64,000 nt of DNA from an uncultured Lachnospiraceae bacterium (lineage in GTDB: Bacteria > Bacillota > Clostridia > Lachnospirales > Lachnospiraceae). The notes under the pieces are model-generated. The model did no database searches, had not been told where the DNA came from, and saw only the letters and a program-made list of their open reading frames with translations. Positions within the stretch are counted from its first letter, which is position 1. Each line of letters starts with the position of its first letter. A program made the translations under genes and the position numbers. The DNA is taken from positions 1-64,000 of the forward strand of contig CACZBD010000012.1 of assembly GCA_902779305.1 (NCBI GenBank), written 5' to 3'. Below are positions 7,529 through 15,578 of this stretch, piece by piece.

Positions 7529-8860
7529 ATGGAAAAGAAAACAAAGCTTTACAATTTCATAAAGGCGGTTCTGATCGCTGCGCTTGCGATCCTGATCGTT
7601 TTGGGACTGTCAAAACTGCTGGTGTTAAAGAGTGAGGATGGGATCAATCAGTTCGATGCGCTCTACAAGCAGCCGAAGAACTCGATCGATGTGCTCTTTG
7701 TCGGAAGCTCCAAGGTATACTGCGATATTGCAACGGGAGTCCTTTGGGACGATCACGGGATCGCTGCGTTTGACCTCGGCGGCGCCGAAGCGCCGGCCTG
7801 GGTGTCCTATTATCAGCTGAAAGAAGCGCTCAGAAACCAGCGGCCGAAAGTGATCTGCTATGAGGTCTCGGTAGCCGCGATGTATGATTTTTCCTATCAG
7901 AAGGACAGTTGGGCGAGCGACAACGCTTACGGGATGAAGTGGAACGAAAACCGCATTGAGCAGCTTCGTGTCAATTCCGAAGGGGACAGTTTCTATCTGC
8001 GCCTGAATCCGTTCAACGTCATGCACGGCAGATACAACAGTTTAAGCGAAAACGATTTCACAAATGTCAGGAACACCGCAAATTATAAAGGCTTCGATCC
8101 GAGGGAAAGCGTCGTGCCGCAGGAAGAACCTGTGCCGGTAGAGGACTGCAGTCCCTGTCCCGAAAAGGATGAGGAATATATCCGTAAGATCATTGCACTT
8201 GCAAGAGAAGAAAACATCCCGCTTGTGCTGTTTGCTTCTCCCGAGAGCATGCCTGCCGAGTCGCAGATGATCATCAACTATATCGGCACGATCGCGGAAG
8301 CCGAGGGCGTTCCGTTTATGGATTTTAATAAATCCTATCACGCGTTCGGCATGGACTATGCCACCGATATGGCGGATTCGGACCATTTAAATTACAGCGG
8401 AAACCGGAAGTTCACGTCCTATTTCGGATCCGTCTTAAAGGAACAATATGACCTTCCCGACAGACGCGGCGATAAACGCTATGTTTCGTGGGAGTGGGAT
8501 GCCGCGCTGCAGCGGCAGGAGAGGAACGATCTCGCGATCGTCAACTGTGAGGACGTAAATGAGATCTGGAACTTAACGTTCGGCTCCTATCTTGTCTTTG
8601 AGATCAGCGGCGATCAGGCGATCCTCTACGAAGACAACAGTACGGTTGATTTTCAGATGATCACGGAAAGCGGGGACGAGCCGTTCAAGATCGCATACAA
8701 AAGCGGACCGGATTCCTTCCTGTTTACCGAAGGCATGGGCAAAGAAGGCCGGATCGCCAAGATCTTCGTTAACGATACGGAATATCAGACGGAATTAAGA
8801 GACCAGATTTTTGTGTACGATACGATGAGACGGGAATTCGTAAAGAGCCTGTGTTACTGA
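7529..8860 (+). CDS. SGNH-type acetylation partner protein (AlgJ/AlgX-like)
   Basis: A 443-residue protein with one N-terminal membrane helix (residues ~12-33) and an extracytoplasmic domain. The start of an SGNH fold is seen in VLFVGSSKVYCDI (nucleophile region S60/S61). The matching Asp-His pair is in DSDHLNYSGN (D285, H286). Proteins of this type accept the acyl group from the MBOAT partner and transfer it to the polymer. The C-terminal ~140 residues are strand-rich and may be a carbohydrate-binding part. The gene follows the MBOAT gene after 3 bp, with GGAAG as ribosome binding site, so the two are surely co-transcribed. Confidence 0.75.
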   Translation: MEKKTKLYNFIKAVLIAALAILIVLGLSKLLVLKSEDGINQFDALYKQPKNSIDVLFVGSSKVYCDIATGVLWDDHGIAAFDLGGAEAPAWVSYYQLKEALRNQRPKVICYEVSVAAMYDFSYQKDSWASDNAYGMKWNENRIEQLRVNSEGDSFYLRLNPFNVMHGRYNSLSENDFTNVRNTANYKGFDPRESVVPQEEPVPVEDCSPCPEKDEEYIRKIIALAREENIPLVLFASPESMPAESQMIINYIGTIAEAEGVPFMDFNKSYHAFGMDYATDMADSDHLNYSGNRKFTSYFGSVLKEQYDLPDRRGDKRYVSWEWDAALQRQERNDLAIVNCEDVNEIWNLTFGSYLVFEISGDQAILYEDNSTVDFQMITESGDEPFKIAYKSGPDSFLFTEGMGKEGRIAKIFVNDTEYQTELRDQIFVYDTMRREFVKSLCY

Positions 8861-8882
8861 AGACGAACCTGCAAGTGCGGAA

Positions 8883-8911
8883 TTGTAAACGCTTCCGCAG
8901 TTTGCTATAAT
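8883..8911 (+). promoter_or_regulatory. Promoter of DUF6033-like gene
   Basis: TTGTAA (8883-8888), 17 nt, TATAAT (8906-8911), with TG one base before the -10 box. A GCGGAA/TTCCGC inverted repeat (8877-8882 and 8893-8898) spans the -35 region. The gene's AAGGAGGAG site is close to the ATG. Confidence 0.65.
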
Positions 8912-8957
8912 GATAGCAGGCGCGTGAATTGCAGTGCAGCAATAAGGAGGAGAGGGT

Positions 8958-9500
8958 ATGTTCACATCAGGTATTTCACCGGCGTTTCCCTATACGCAGA
9001 ATACGGGGATCCGGGAAACCGGGCGTAAAAGGGGACGTTCCACGGTCGGAGAGAAGCGCCTCAGCGCTAAGGGACAGGATTATCTGGACAAGCTCCGGGG
9101 GAAATTCGCAGACTACGATATCATCGTTGCGGATGATGACGATGACCGCGAGGGCCTGCTGTATGAGAGCGACAAGGAATTTGCCGTGCTGTTTTCCAGC
9201 GAGGAACTGGAAAAGATGGCGGAAGATCCAACCTACGCTGACGGGAAACTGAACAGGCTGCAGTCGATCGTGGCGATGTCTACAAGGATCTGCGAGGAAA
9301 ACGGCTTCGTGCTCGAACACGGGGACAAGCCCGCAACGCAGGACGGCGGTTACTTAAGAAGCCTTGCTTTTTCCGTATCATCGGACGGCACCGTCGGATT
9401 CTCGGCAGAACTCGAAGATCTGAACGGAAAGCGTTCCATTGTCAGCGCCACTTCGGAAGCGGAATTTGTCAAAAAACTGCAGGCACTGAAAAAAGAGTAG
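8958..9500 (+). CDS. DUF6033-like protein of unknown function
   Basis: A 180-residue soluble, charged protein with a strong AAGGAGGAG ribosome binding site. It opens with MFTSGISPAFPY, then has a conserved-looking core with LSAKGQDYLDKLRGKF, DYDIIVAD and KEFAVLFSSEELEKMA. This matches my memory of the DUF6033 proteins common in Lachnospiraceae. The C-terminal SLAFSVSSDGTVGFSAELEDL looks like a beta hairpin. No signal peptide, membrane helix or catalytic motif is seen. The family assignment is from recall only, and no function is known. Confidence 0.55.
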   Translation: MFTSGISPAFPYTQNTGIRETGRKRGRSTVGEKRLSAKGQDYLDKLRGKFADYDIIVADDDDDREGLLYESDKEFAVLFSSEELEKMAEDPTYADGKLNRLQSIVAMSTRICEENGFVLEHGDKPATQDGGYLRSLAFSVSSDGTVGFSAELEDLNGKRSIVSATSEAEFVKKLQALKKE

Positions 9501-9592
9501 ACCATTTTCCGATACTATCGTATATATAGGTGGAAGGAAGATAAACAACAGCAACCCGGAAGATTCCGGAAAACACAGAAAGGGTGACGAAC

Positions 9593-9862
9593 ATGGCAGA
9601 ACTGAATGAAAAGAAAATGGCACTTACAGATGAGGAACTTGAAGGCGTAGCGGGCGGTCTGATCTTTGATGCTTCGAATATTTACGGTGCAGATCCGACA
9701 CATCCGTGGGAAGTACTGGATAACCACAACGGCAATGTGCTCGGCAGATTCACCAACATCACGGATGCACAGAATTATGTAAGATCAATGTGGGGCAATG
9801 ATCCCGAGAACACGATGCCGGTCAACTGGGATCAGGTTTGCTACTTAAGAGGTCAGAGATAA
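9593..9862 (+). CDS. Double-glycine leader peptide (bacteriocin/RiPP-like precursor)
   Basis: An 89-residue small protein. The ATG at 9593 is chosen because AAAGGGTG lies just upstream. The N-terminal ~23 residues (ELNEKKMALTDEELEGVAGG) have the hallmarks of a double-glycine leader: an acidic helix, LTDEELEGVAGG, and a GG cleavage site. Such leaders are normally cut by C39-peptidase ABC exporters. The remaining ~66 residues are rich in N, D, W and G, with one Cys near the end, unlike most lanthipeptides. No exporter, immunity or modification gene is in the window. The stop codon directly abuts the ATG of the alpha-galactosidase, implying translational coupling. It could be a bacteriocin, a signalling peptide or an orphan RiPP precursor. 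Confidence 0.6.
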   Translation: MAELNEKKMALTDEELEGVAGGLIFDASNIYGADPTHPWEVLDNHNGNVLGRFTNITDAQNYVRSMWGNDPENTMPVNWDQVCYLRGQR

Positions 9863-12208
9863 ATGATCAAAGTGTGCGGTGATCTGTTCCTGCTGAACAC
9901 GGATCATACGACCTACGCTTTTCGGGTCAGTCAAAATCACATATTGGAACATTTACACTACGGCGCGTCTCTTCCCGTTCCACGGGAAGCAGATGCGTTT
10001 GTGTTACCTCTTGCCCATAAGGTGAGCCACGGTAAGGGGACAACGATCAACTACGAAAAGGGATCTCCGCTTACGTTGGAGGATATGCCTTTGGAATATT
10101 CCTCCGTGGGAAAAGGGGATTTCAGGGAACCGGCGGCGCTGATCGTCTATGCAGACGGCAGTAGGACATCGGATTTTGTGTATGATTCTTATGAGATCAG
10201 GGATTCGATCCTGCCTCCTGACGGCATGCCCTGTGCTTATGCTAAGGAAGGCGATGAAGCAGGACAGCTGATCGTCCATCTGCTCGAGCGCTGCAAGGGC
10301 GTCCGTCTTGATCTGATCTATACGGTTTTTCCGAAGTGCGATGTGATCACCAGGCGTGCCGTGATCTTTAATGACGGGGAAGAGGAAGCGCATGTAAAAA
10401 GGCTCATGAGCATGCAGCTGGATCTTCATCCGGGCACCTACAGGATGGTCACGTTCGGCGGACACTGGGCAAGGGAAATGGAGCGTCATGAAACGTTCCT
10501 TAATCATGGTGTGCATGTCAACCATACCATGACCGGCACGTCCTCCAATAAAAATAACCCGTTTGTCATGCTTGCAGAGAAGGATTGCACGGAACTTGCG
10601 GGAGACTGCTATGCTTTCAATCTGGTCTATTCGGGAAATCATTATGAGGCCTGTGAGGTCAGTGGGTTCGGCGATCTGCGTTTTGTAAGCGGGATCGATC
10701 CGACGGATCTTGACCGGACAGTGGAAAAGGGCACGTCTTTTTCCACACCGGAAGCAGTCCTGACCTATTCGCCAGACGGGTTTTCTGGGATCAGCCGGAA
10801 TATGCATGCGTTTGTCAGGAAGCATATCGTTCGCGGAACGTTCCGTGACAGACCGCGTCCGATCCTGCTGAATTCCTGGGAAGCGTCCTATTTTCATATC
10901 AATGAATTCAAACTGCTGCGGCTTGCCAAGAAGGCAAAAGAAGCCGGCATCGAGCTGCTCGTGATGGACGACGGGTGGTTTAAAAACCGCAATGATGACA
11001 CCACGGCACTCGGAGACTGGGTTGCCGACAAAAAGAAACTGCCCGGCGGGATCAAACGGCTTTCCAAAAAAGTGCACGAGCTCGGGCTGCAGTTCGGGAT
11101 CTGGGTCGAGCCTGAGATGATCAGTGAGGATTCGGATCTTTTCAGGGAACATCCGGAATACGCGATGCAGATCCCCGGCAGAGAGCAGAGCCTTGGCAGG
11201 AATCAGATGCTTTTGGACCTGACCAATCCTGCGGTCAGAGACTATGTGAAAAACGCGATGCGGTCGGTCTTTAAAGACAACGGGATCGACTATGTCAAAT
11301 GGGACATGAACCGCCTGTTTTCCGATGCGTATTCCGGGATCCTTGCAGCAGACAGACAGGGAGAGGCAGCGCACCGGTGGGTGCTCGGACTTTATGATAT
11401 TCTGGATACCCTGATGGGCGAATTTCCCGAGATCCTCTTTGAAGGCTGTTCTTCCGGCGGGAACCGGTTTGATCTCGGCATGCTTTGCTATTTCCCGCAG
11501 ATCTGGGGAAGCGACGATACGGATGCGATCATGCGCACCATGATCCAGACCGGCTACAGTTACGGCTATCCGCTTTCGACGGTGAGCGCGCATGTTTCGG
11601 CGAGCCCCAATCACCAGACGCTTCGGAATGTGCCGTTATATACCAGATTCAACGTGGCTGCTTTCGGGGTGCTCGGCTATGAGATCAACCTCTGCGATCT
11701 AAAGAAAGAGGAACTGCAGGAGATCGCGGCGCAGACGGCACTGTACAGGGACTGGCAGGAAGTGTTCTTTGCGGGTGATTTTTACAGGATCACGGAACAC
11801 GAATGGATGGTGGTCTCCAAGGATCGAAAGAGAGCCGTCGCGATGATCTGGAACGAACTGAATGTGCCGAACGGCGGTACGCTGGTGCTGAAGTGCAGGG
11901 GGCTTGACGAAAAGAAAACCTATCATGTCTATAACCTGCAGTTAAAGCACGACCTTAAGGATTTCGGAAATCTCGTGAACATGGTGGCGCCGGTGCATGT
12001 GAAGCAGGACTCCCTGCTGCACCATGCGATCGCAAAATTCGTAAAGATGGACGGCGAAGTGGAAGACTATACGGCAAGCGGCGCGCTGCTGAACGGTGCC
12101 GGGATCGTGCTGTCGCAGGAGTTCGGCGGGACCGGCTATGAAGGACAGACCAGGCTCTTCCAGGATTTTGCGTCGCGGATGTATTTCTTCGAGGAAGTGG
12201 ATTCATAA
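9863..12208 (+). CDS. Alpha-galactosidase, GH36 family
   Basis: A 781-residue cytoplasmic glycoside hydrolase (no signal peptide) that removes terminal alpha-1,6-galactose from raffinose-type sugars and galactomannan fragments. It has the N-terminal beta-sandwich, a TIM barrel with LVMDDGWF, the nucleophile Asp481 in KWDMNR, and CSSGGNRFD. The acid/base is Asp551 in WGSDDTD, 70 residues after the nucleophile, the spacing known in GH36 enzymes. The length is slightly above the usual ~730. No sugar transporter or raffinose regulator is adjacent. The gene abuts the double-glycine peptide gene, with GAGG 9 nt before its ATG. Confidence 0.93.
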   Translation: MIKVCGDLFLLNTDHTTYAFRVSQNHILEHLHYGASLPVPREADAFVLPLAHKVSHGKGTTINYEKGSPLTLEDMPLEYSSVGKGDFREPAALIVYADGSRTSDFVYDSYEIRDSILPPDGMPCAYAKEGDEAGQLIVHLLERCKGVRLDLIYTVFPKCDVITRRAVIFNDGEEEAHVKRLMSMQLDLHPGTYRMVTFGGHWAREMERHETFLNHGVHVNHTMTGTSSNKNNPFVMLAEKDCTELAGDCYAFNLVYSGNHYEACEVSGFGDLRFVSGIDPTDLDRTVEKGTSFSTPEAVLTYSPDGFSGISRNMHAFVRKHIVRGTFRDRPRPILLNSWEASYFHINEFKLLRLAKKAKEAGIELLVMDDGWFKNRNDDTTALGDWVADKKKLPGGIKRLSKKVHELGLQFGIWVEPEMISEDSDLFREHPEYAMQIPGREQSLGRNQMLLDLTNPAVRDYVKNAMRSVFKDNGIDYVKWDMNRLFSDAYSGILAADRQGEAAHRWVLGLYDILDTLMGEFPEILFEGCSSGGNRFDLGMLCYFPQIWGSDDTDAIMRTMIQTGYSYGYPLSTVSAHVSASPNHQTLRNVPLYTRFNVAAFGVLGYEINLCDLKKEELQEIAAQTALYRDWQEVFFAGDFYRITEHEWMVVSKDRKRAVAMIWNELNVPNGGTLVLKCRGLDEKKTYHVYNLQLKHDLKDFGNLVNMVAPVHVKQDSLLHHAIAKFVKMDGEVEDYTASGALLNGAGIVLSQEFGGTGYEGQTRLFQDFASRMYFFEEVDS

Positions 12209-12277
12209 GGCAGAGAATGTCCGGATCCGACGGCATTCAGAGCATAGATCAGCTTGCAGACCGGCTGAACGGAACGC

Positions 12278-13423
12278 ATGGAAATTCGGGAACTTTCATA
12301 TTTTCAACAATTTACCTGTCTGGCATCGGAATGTCCGGAGACCTGTTGCAGGGGCTGGATCATTCCGCTGGATGAGGAAGACGAGAGAAGACTTAAGGCG
12401 CAGAAAGGAATTCTGGGCCTCAAACTTTTTCTGGCGACAAGAGGGTGGCTTGCCAACAACTTCAATCCCTCTTCCGAAGTCTGCCCGTTCCTAAACAGGG
12501 AAGGCCTATGCTCGATGCAGCTGAAAAAGGGGCATGACATCCTGCCGGAAGCCTGCAGGGAATATCCGCGGTTTTACAGGAATTACGGACTGTGGGAGGA
12601 GCAGTACATCGATCTGTCCTGCATTGCGGGCGCCAGGCTGTGGTTTGATCATTATAACGATCTGAAGATCATAAAAAGAGAAGGGGACCCTGTCAGCGGC
12701 AAGGACTCTACGAACGAGGACGAAGAATATCTGCTGGCACTGGACCATTGCCGGGAAGAGATGATCAGCGCGCTGTTTGGCGTGAAGACGGCGGAAGATC
12801 TTCTTGCAGTATTTTCTGCCATCGATCTGCATGCAAAGAAGCTGCAGGAGACGGGCTTAAGAGCGAACGGGGAGAAAGAACTGCTAAAGGCGCTCGCTAC
12901 GTTTGGACAGACGCGGGAGAGTGTGCTGCAGGGATTTACAAAGAGCAATGAATTATGTCAACCTACTTCTGACATAAAGATTTTCCCGCTGGATGCGGAA
13001 ACGATCGGAAAGATCATGAAAACGCATCTGTTCAGTGAGCGGCTCAAAACGGCAAATCCGAACTTGCATACATTATGTAAACTTTACTACGATTACGGTA
13101 GCAGGCGGTTTGAACGGGAGTGGACACGGTCAGCCCTTGATTTTCTTAAGAGGAACGAACGCTATGTTCCGTATTATGCATCGTTGTATGCATTCTATCT
13201 CTACCAGCATTTCTTAAGGTGCTACGAGGATTACAGTTTCATCCGCAACGTGCGCACCGGTTTCATTCATGTCAACATGAAGTTCCTTTTTGATGTGTTG
13301 TGGGAACGGTCAAACGGAAAGATCACCGATGAAGTTTTCGTGCATGGCCTTGCCGTGTACAACCGCAGAGCCTACTTTAACGCACAGATCCTTGATGAGA
13401 TGTACGCGGCTCTTGATTTTTAA
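12278..13423 (+). CDS. fliB: FliB-family lysine N-methylase
   Basis: A 381-residue protein of the flagellin lysine-N-methylase (FliB) family, which methylates lysines of flagellin in Salmonella. The N-terminal cysteine cluster is complete: CPETCCRGWIIPLDEED, VCPFLNREGLCSMQ, EACREYPRFY and LSCIAG. It probably binds an Fe-S cluster. The C-terminal half is helical and variable, as is usual. The ribosome binding site is weak. No flagellar gene is in the window, so the target protein cannot be named here. Confidence 0.75.
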   Translation: MEIRELSYFQQFTCLASECPETCCRGWIIPLDEEDERRLKAQKGILGLKLFLATRGWLANNFNPSSEVCPFLNREGLCSMQLKKGHDILPEACREYPRFYRNYGLWEEQYIDLSCIAGARLWFDHYNDLKIIKREGDPVSGKDSTNEDEEYLLALDHCREEMISALFGVKTAEDLLAVFSAIDLHAKKLQETGLRANGEKELLKALATFGQTRESVLQGFTKSNELCQPTSDIKIFPLDAETIGKIMKTHLFSERLKTANPNLHTLCKLYYDYGSRRFEREWTRSALDFLKRNERYVPYYASLYAFYLYQHFLRCYEDYSFIRNVRTGFIHVNMKFLFDVLWERSNGKITDEVFVHGLAVYNRRAYFNAQILDEMYAALDF

Positions 13424-13452
13424 AGAAAATACTTTCCTTGCTTTACATAAAG

Positions 13453-13461
13453 TGTTATAAT
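13453..13461 (+). promoter_or_regulatory. Extended -10 promoter of acidic protein gene
   Basis: TG, one base, TATAAT (13456-13461). No clear -35 box. It is followed by a ~95-nt leader ending in AAAGGAGGAG. Confidence 0.5.
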
Positions 13462-13559
13462 ATAGTGTACTATTGGATTGATTTGTCAGATAATTTCAGA
13501 AACAAAGTCAAAACATAGAGTGCAATGTTACTGGGGTAGGTTGCCGAAAGGAGGAGACC

Positions 13560-14303
13560 ATGAGAATCGATGCACTGAATACAAACATCGTACAGCCGAA
13601 TTATGATGTGGCGCGTACGGATGAAATGAAAGTTAAAGAACGCGAAGCTGCCGCAGCAGAAGAACAGAAGAAAGCGGACGAAGCCAAACAGGAGCGGCAG
13701 GAAGAAGCAGCAGCCGTAAATGCATCCGTTTACGGGAATGTTCTTTCCGAAGATGATGACGGCGATACGGTTGCAGCGCAGCAGCAGTCTCTTGAAGCAC
13801 TGGAAGACGGTCTCGTATTTGCCAAGGAAGGTCAGGATGAGAAGACGGCAGCAGTCCGTCAGCAGCAGGAGAGTGTAGCGCTTCCCGGACAGGAAGAGAA
13901 GTCGGCTGCGGAGAAGCTGGAGGAAGAAGAAGCCGAGAAGGAACGTGATGAGGACAAAGCGCAGGCACAGTCCCTGACGGGCGTTTCCGCGGACCAGTTA
14001 GAGACCATGTATCTGCAGGGCAAGATCTCCCGTTACCAGTATGATCAGGAGATCGGCAGAAGAGATACCCTGATGGAAAAAGAAGAAGAACCCGTCGGGC
14101 AGCAGGAAGAGGAAGAAGACGAAGAAAACGAGCTGAATACGGAACGGGTCCGTCAGGAACAGAACGAGAACAATGCGTTCACACAGGAAATGTCCAGATT
14201 AAGCGGCGGTAAGGTGGAAGAAGATATCCGTGCCGATGCATTAAAGACCGCTAACGAGAACGACCGTGTGGATCTGATCACGAAAGTTTTTGAAATGAAC
14301 TGA
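13560..14303 (+). CDS. Highly acidic Glu/Gln/Lys-rich protein, unknown function
   Basis: A 247-residue protein starting MRIDALNTNIVQPNYDV, with AAAGGAGGAG just upstream. Most of the sequence is low-complexity and strongly charged (runs of E, Q, K and A), likely disordered or long coiled coil. Two islands look folded: VSADQLETMYLQGKISRYQYDQEIGRRD (~residues 142-170) and the C-terminal helix ending LITKVFEMN. There is no signal peptide, membrane helix or known motif. The MRIDALN start resembles small structural or flagellum-related proteins of Lachnospiraceae, and the gene follows fliB, but this is weak inference. Confidence 0.65.
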   Translation: MRIDALNTNIVQPNYDVARTDEMKVKEREAAAAEEQKKADEAKQERQEEAAAVNASVYGNVLSEDDDGDTVAAQQQSLEALEDGLVFAKEGQDEKTAAVRQQQESVALPGQEEKSAAEKLEEEEAEKERDEDKAQAQSLTGVSADQLETMYLQGKISRYQYDQEIGRRDTLMEKEEEPVGQQEEEEDEENELNTERVRQEQNENNAFTQEMSRLSGGKVEEDIRADALKTANENDRVDLITKVFEMN

Positions 14304-14334
14304 CATTAGCAGTGATTTTGGCAGGCTGTGATCT

Positions 14335-14823
14335 TCAGATGGAATGCAGGGTAACGCTTACATTTCCTTTATCATCGTAGCAGAGCGTCATGTAAGTCGG
14401 TTTCCGGTCTTCCTGTCTCGGATAAGTCACACTGCCGGGATTTAAAAACGTAATACCGTTGTAGGTCTCCTGCACAGGTCTGTGCAAATGACCGAAAAAT
14501 ACATAATCCGCTTCCGCTTCCAGGGCAGCGTAGTACAGATCTGTCAGACCGGCATAGAGCCGGTGGCGGTGACCATGTACGATCAATGCCGTATGGGAGC
14601 CGAAGCGGATGATCTGTTTCTCGGAGAAATCTCTGTGATCGTTGTTGCCTCTGACAAGGTGCACTTCACAGCAGGCTCTGTTTACAAGTTCCGATTCCGG
14701 ATACTCAAAGTCCCCACAATGCACAAGCATGTGATACGGTTTTTCTTTCTTGAGAATGTACCAGAGATTATTGTTTTGTCCGTGGGAATCGCTGACGAGC
14801 AGGATCTTTTTAGGTTCGCTCAT
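14335..14823 (-). CDS. YfcE/MJ0936-type metallophosphodiesterase
   Basis: A 162-residue calcineurin-like phosphoesterase with all metal-binding motifs of the YfcE/MJ0936 group: SDSHG (residues ~11-15), HCGDFEYP, RGNNDH, VHGHRH and GHLHRP. Members hydrolyse phosphodiesters with Mn or Mg; the natural substrate is generally unknown. It has AGGAA ahead of the ATG. It is the last gene of a minus-strand cluster with an RNA methyltransferase and rdgB, the latter ending 118 bp upstream. That gap holds a GGCGGTT/AACCGCC hairpin (14864-14887). Position next to rdgB is common in Firmicutes. Confidence 0.88.
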   Translation of the reverse strand: MSEPKKILLVSDSHGQNNNLWYILKKEKPYHMLVHCGDFEYPESELVNRACCEVHLVRGNNDHRDFSEKQIIRFGSHTALIVHGHRHRLYAGLTDLYYAALEAEADYVFFGHLHRPVQETYNGITFLNPGSVTYPRQEDRKPTYMTLCYDDKGNVSVTLHSI

Positions 14824-14941
14824 GTGACTGTTCCTGATCTAAAATATTATGAGTGCCGGCGGTTTTTACGGAACCGCCGTTTCCGTTTTTATGATCGTTT
14901 AGCGGGAAGACCCCATCCGGCATCAGCCGGTTGCAGCAGGC

Positions 14942-15553
14942 TCATGAACCGGAAAACGCGCCGGCTTCTTTCAGAAGATCGCACATCGCGCGAAGGGCTT
15001 TGCCGCGGTGGCTGATCTTATTTTTTTCTTCCGGTGTAAGCTCGGCGTTGGTGCAGCCGCGGTCCGGCAGATAGAAGATCGGATCGTACCCGAAACCGTT
15101 TTCGCCCGCAGGCGCATGAGCGATCTGTCCTTCCATGGTGCGGCGCAGAACTTCCTCATGTCCGTCGGGAAATACGGCCGCCACGGCGCAGACAAATCTT
15201 GCGGAGCGCGCTTCTCCTTCAACGCCTGTCAGACGTTCGATCAGGCTTGCGTTTTTGACAGAATGCGGCGTGTCTTCCCCGAGGTACCTTGCAGAGTAGA
15301 CCCCGGGTTCTTTGTTCAGGTAGTCGACCTCGAGTCCGGAATCATCCGCTAAGGTCAGCAGATGACACTTTCCTGCGATGGTGCGCGCTTTGATCAGCGC
15401 ATTTTCCTCAAAGGTCGTCCCGTTTTCCTCGATGTCGCCTTCAAATCCCGCTTCCTTCATGGACAGGATCGTAACATCCTCATCCTGGAGGATCTGGCGG
15501 AACTCTCTTAATTTATCTTTGTTTCCCGTTGCGAAAATGATCTTTGTGTTCAT
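14942..15553 (-). CDS. rdgB: XTP/dITP diphosphatase (RdgB/HAM1)
   Basis: A 203-residue house-cleaning enzyme that hydrolyses non-canonical purine triphosphates (ITP, dITP, XTP) to monophosphates. Family motifs are FATGNKDKLREF at residues ~6-17, FEENALIKARTIAGK, ADDSGLEVDYL, PGVYSARYLGE, FGYDPIFYLP and the C-terminal SHRGKALRAM. The length is normal. It follows the RNA methyltransferase gene after 25 bp on the minus strand and is presumably in the same transcript. Confidence 0.93.
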   Translation of the reverse strand: MNTKIIFATGNKDKLREFRQILQDEDVTILSMKEAGFEGDIEENGTTFEENALIKARTIAGKCHLLTLADDSGLEVDYLNKEPGVYSARYLGEDTPHSVKNASLIERLTGVEGEARSARFVCAVAAVFPDGHEEVLRRTMEGQIAHAPAGENGFGYDPIFYLPDRGCTNAELTPEEKNKISHRGKALRAMCDLLKEAGAFSGS

Positions 15554-15578
15554 ATTATCCGTAAGTTACCCTTTGTCA

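Noticed and set aside
10004-11614. 536-codon open frame antisense to the alpha-galactosidase
   Set aside because: A codon-bias shadow. The sense frame has every GH36 catalytic motif, and the antisense product has no recognisable feature or start signal.
14864-14887. Terminator between rdgB and the YfcE-like gene
   Set aside because: On the minus strand the GGCGGTT/AACCGCC stem is not followed by a T run, so it does not qualify as a terminator in the direction of transcription.
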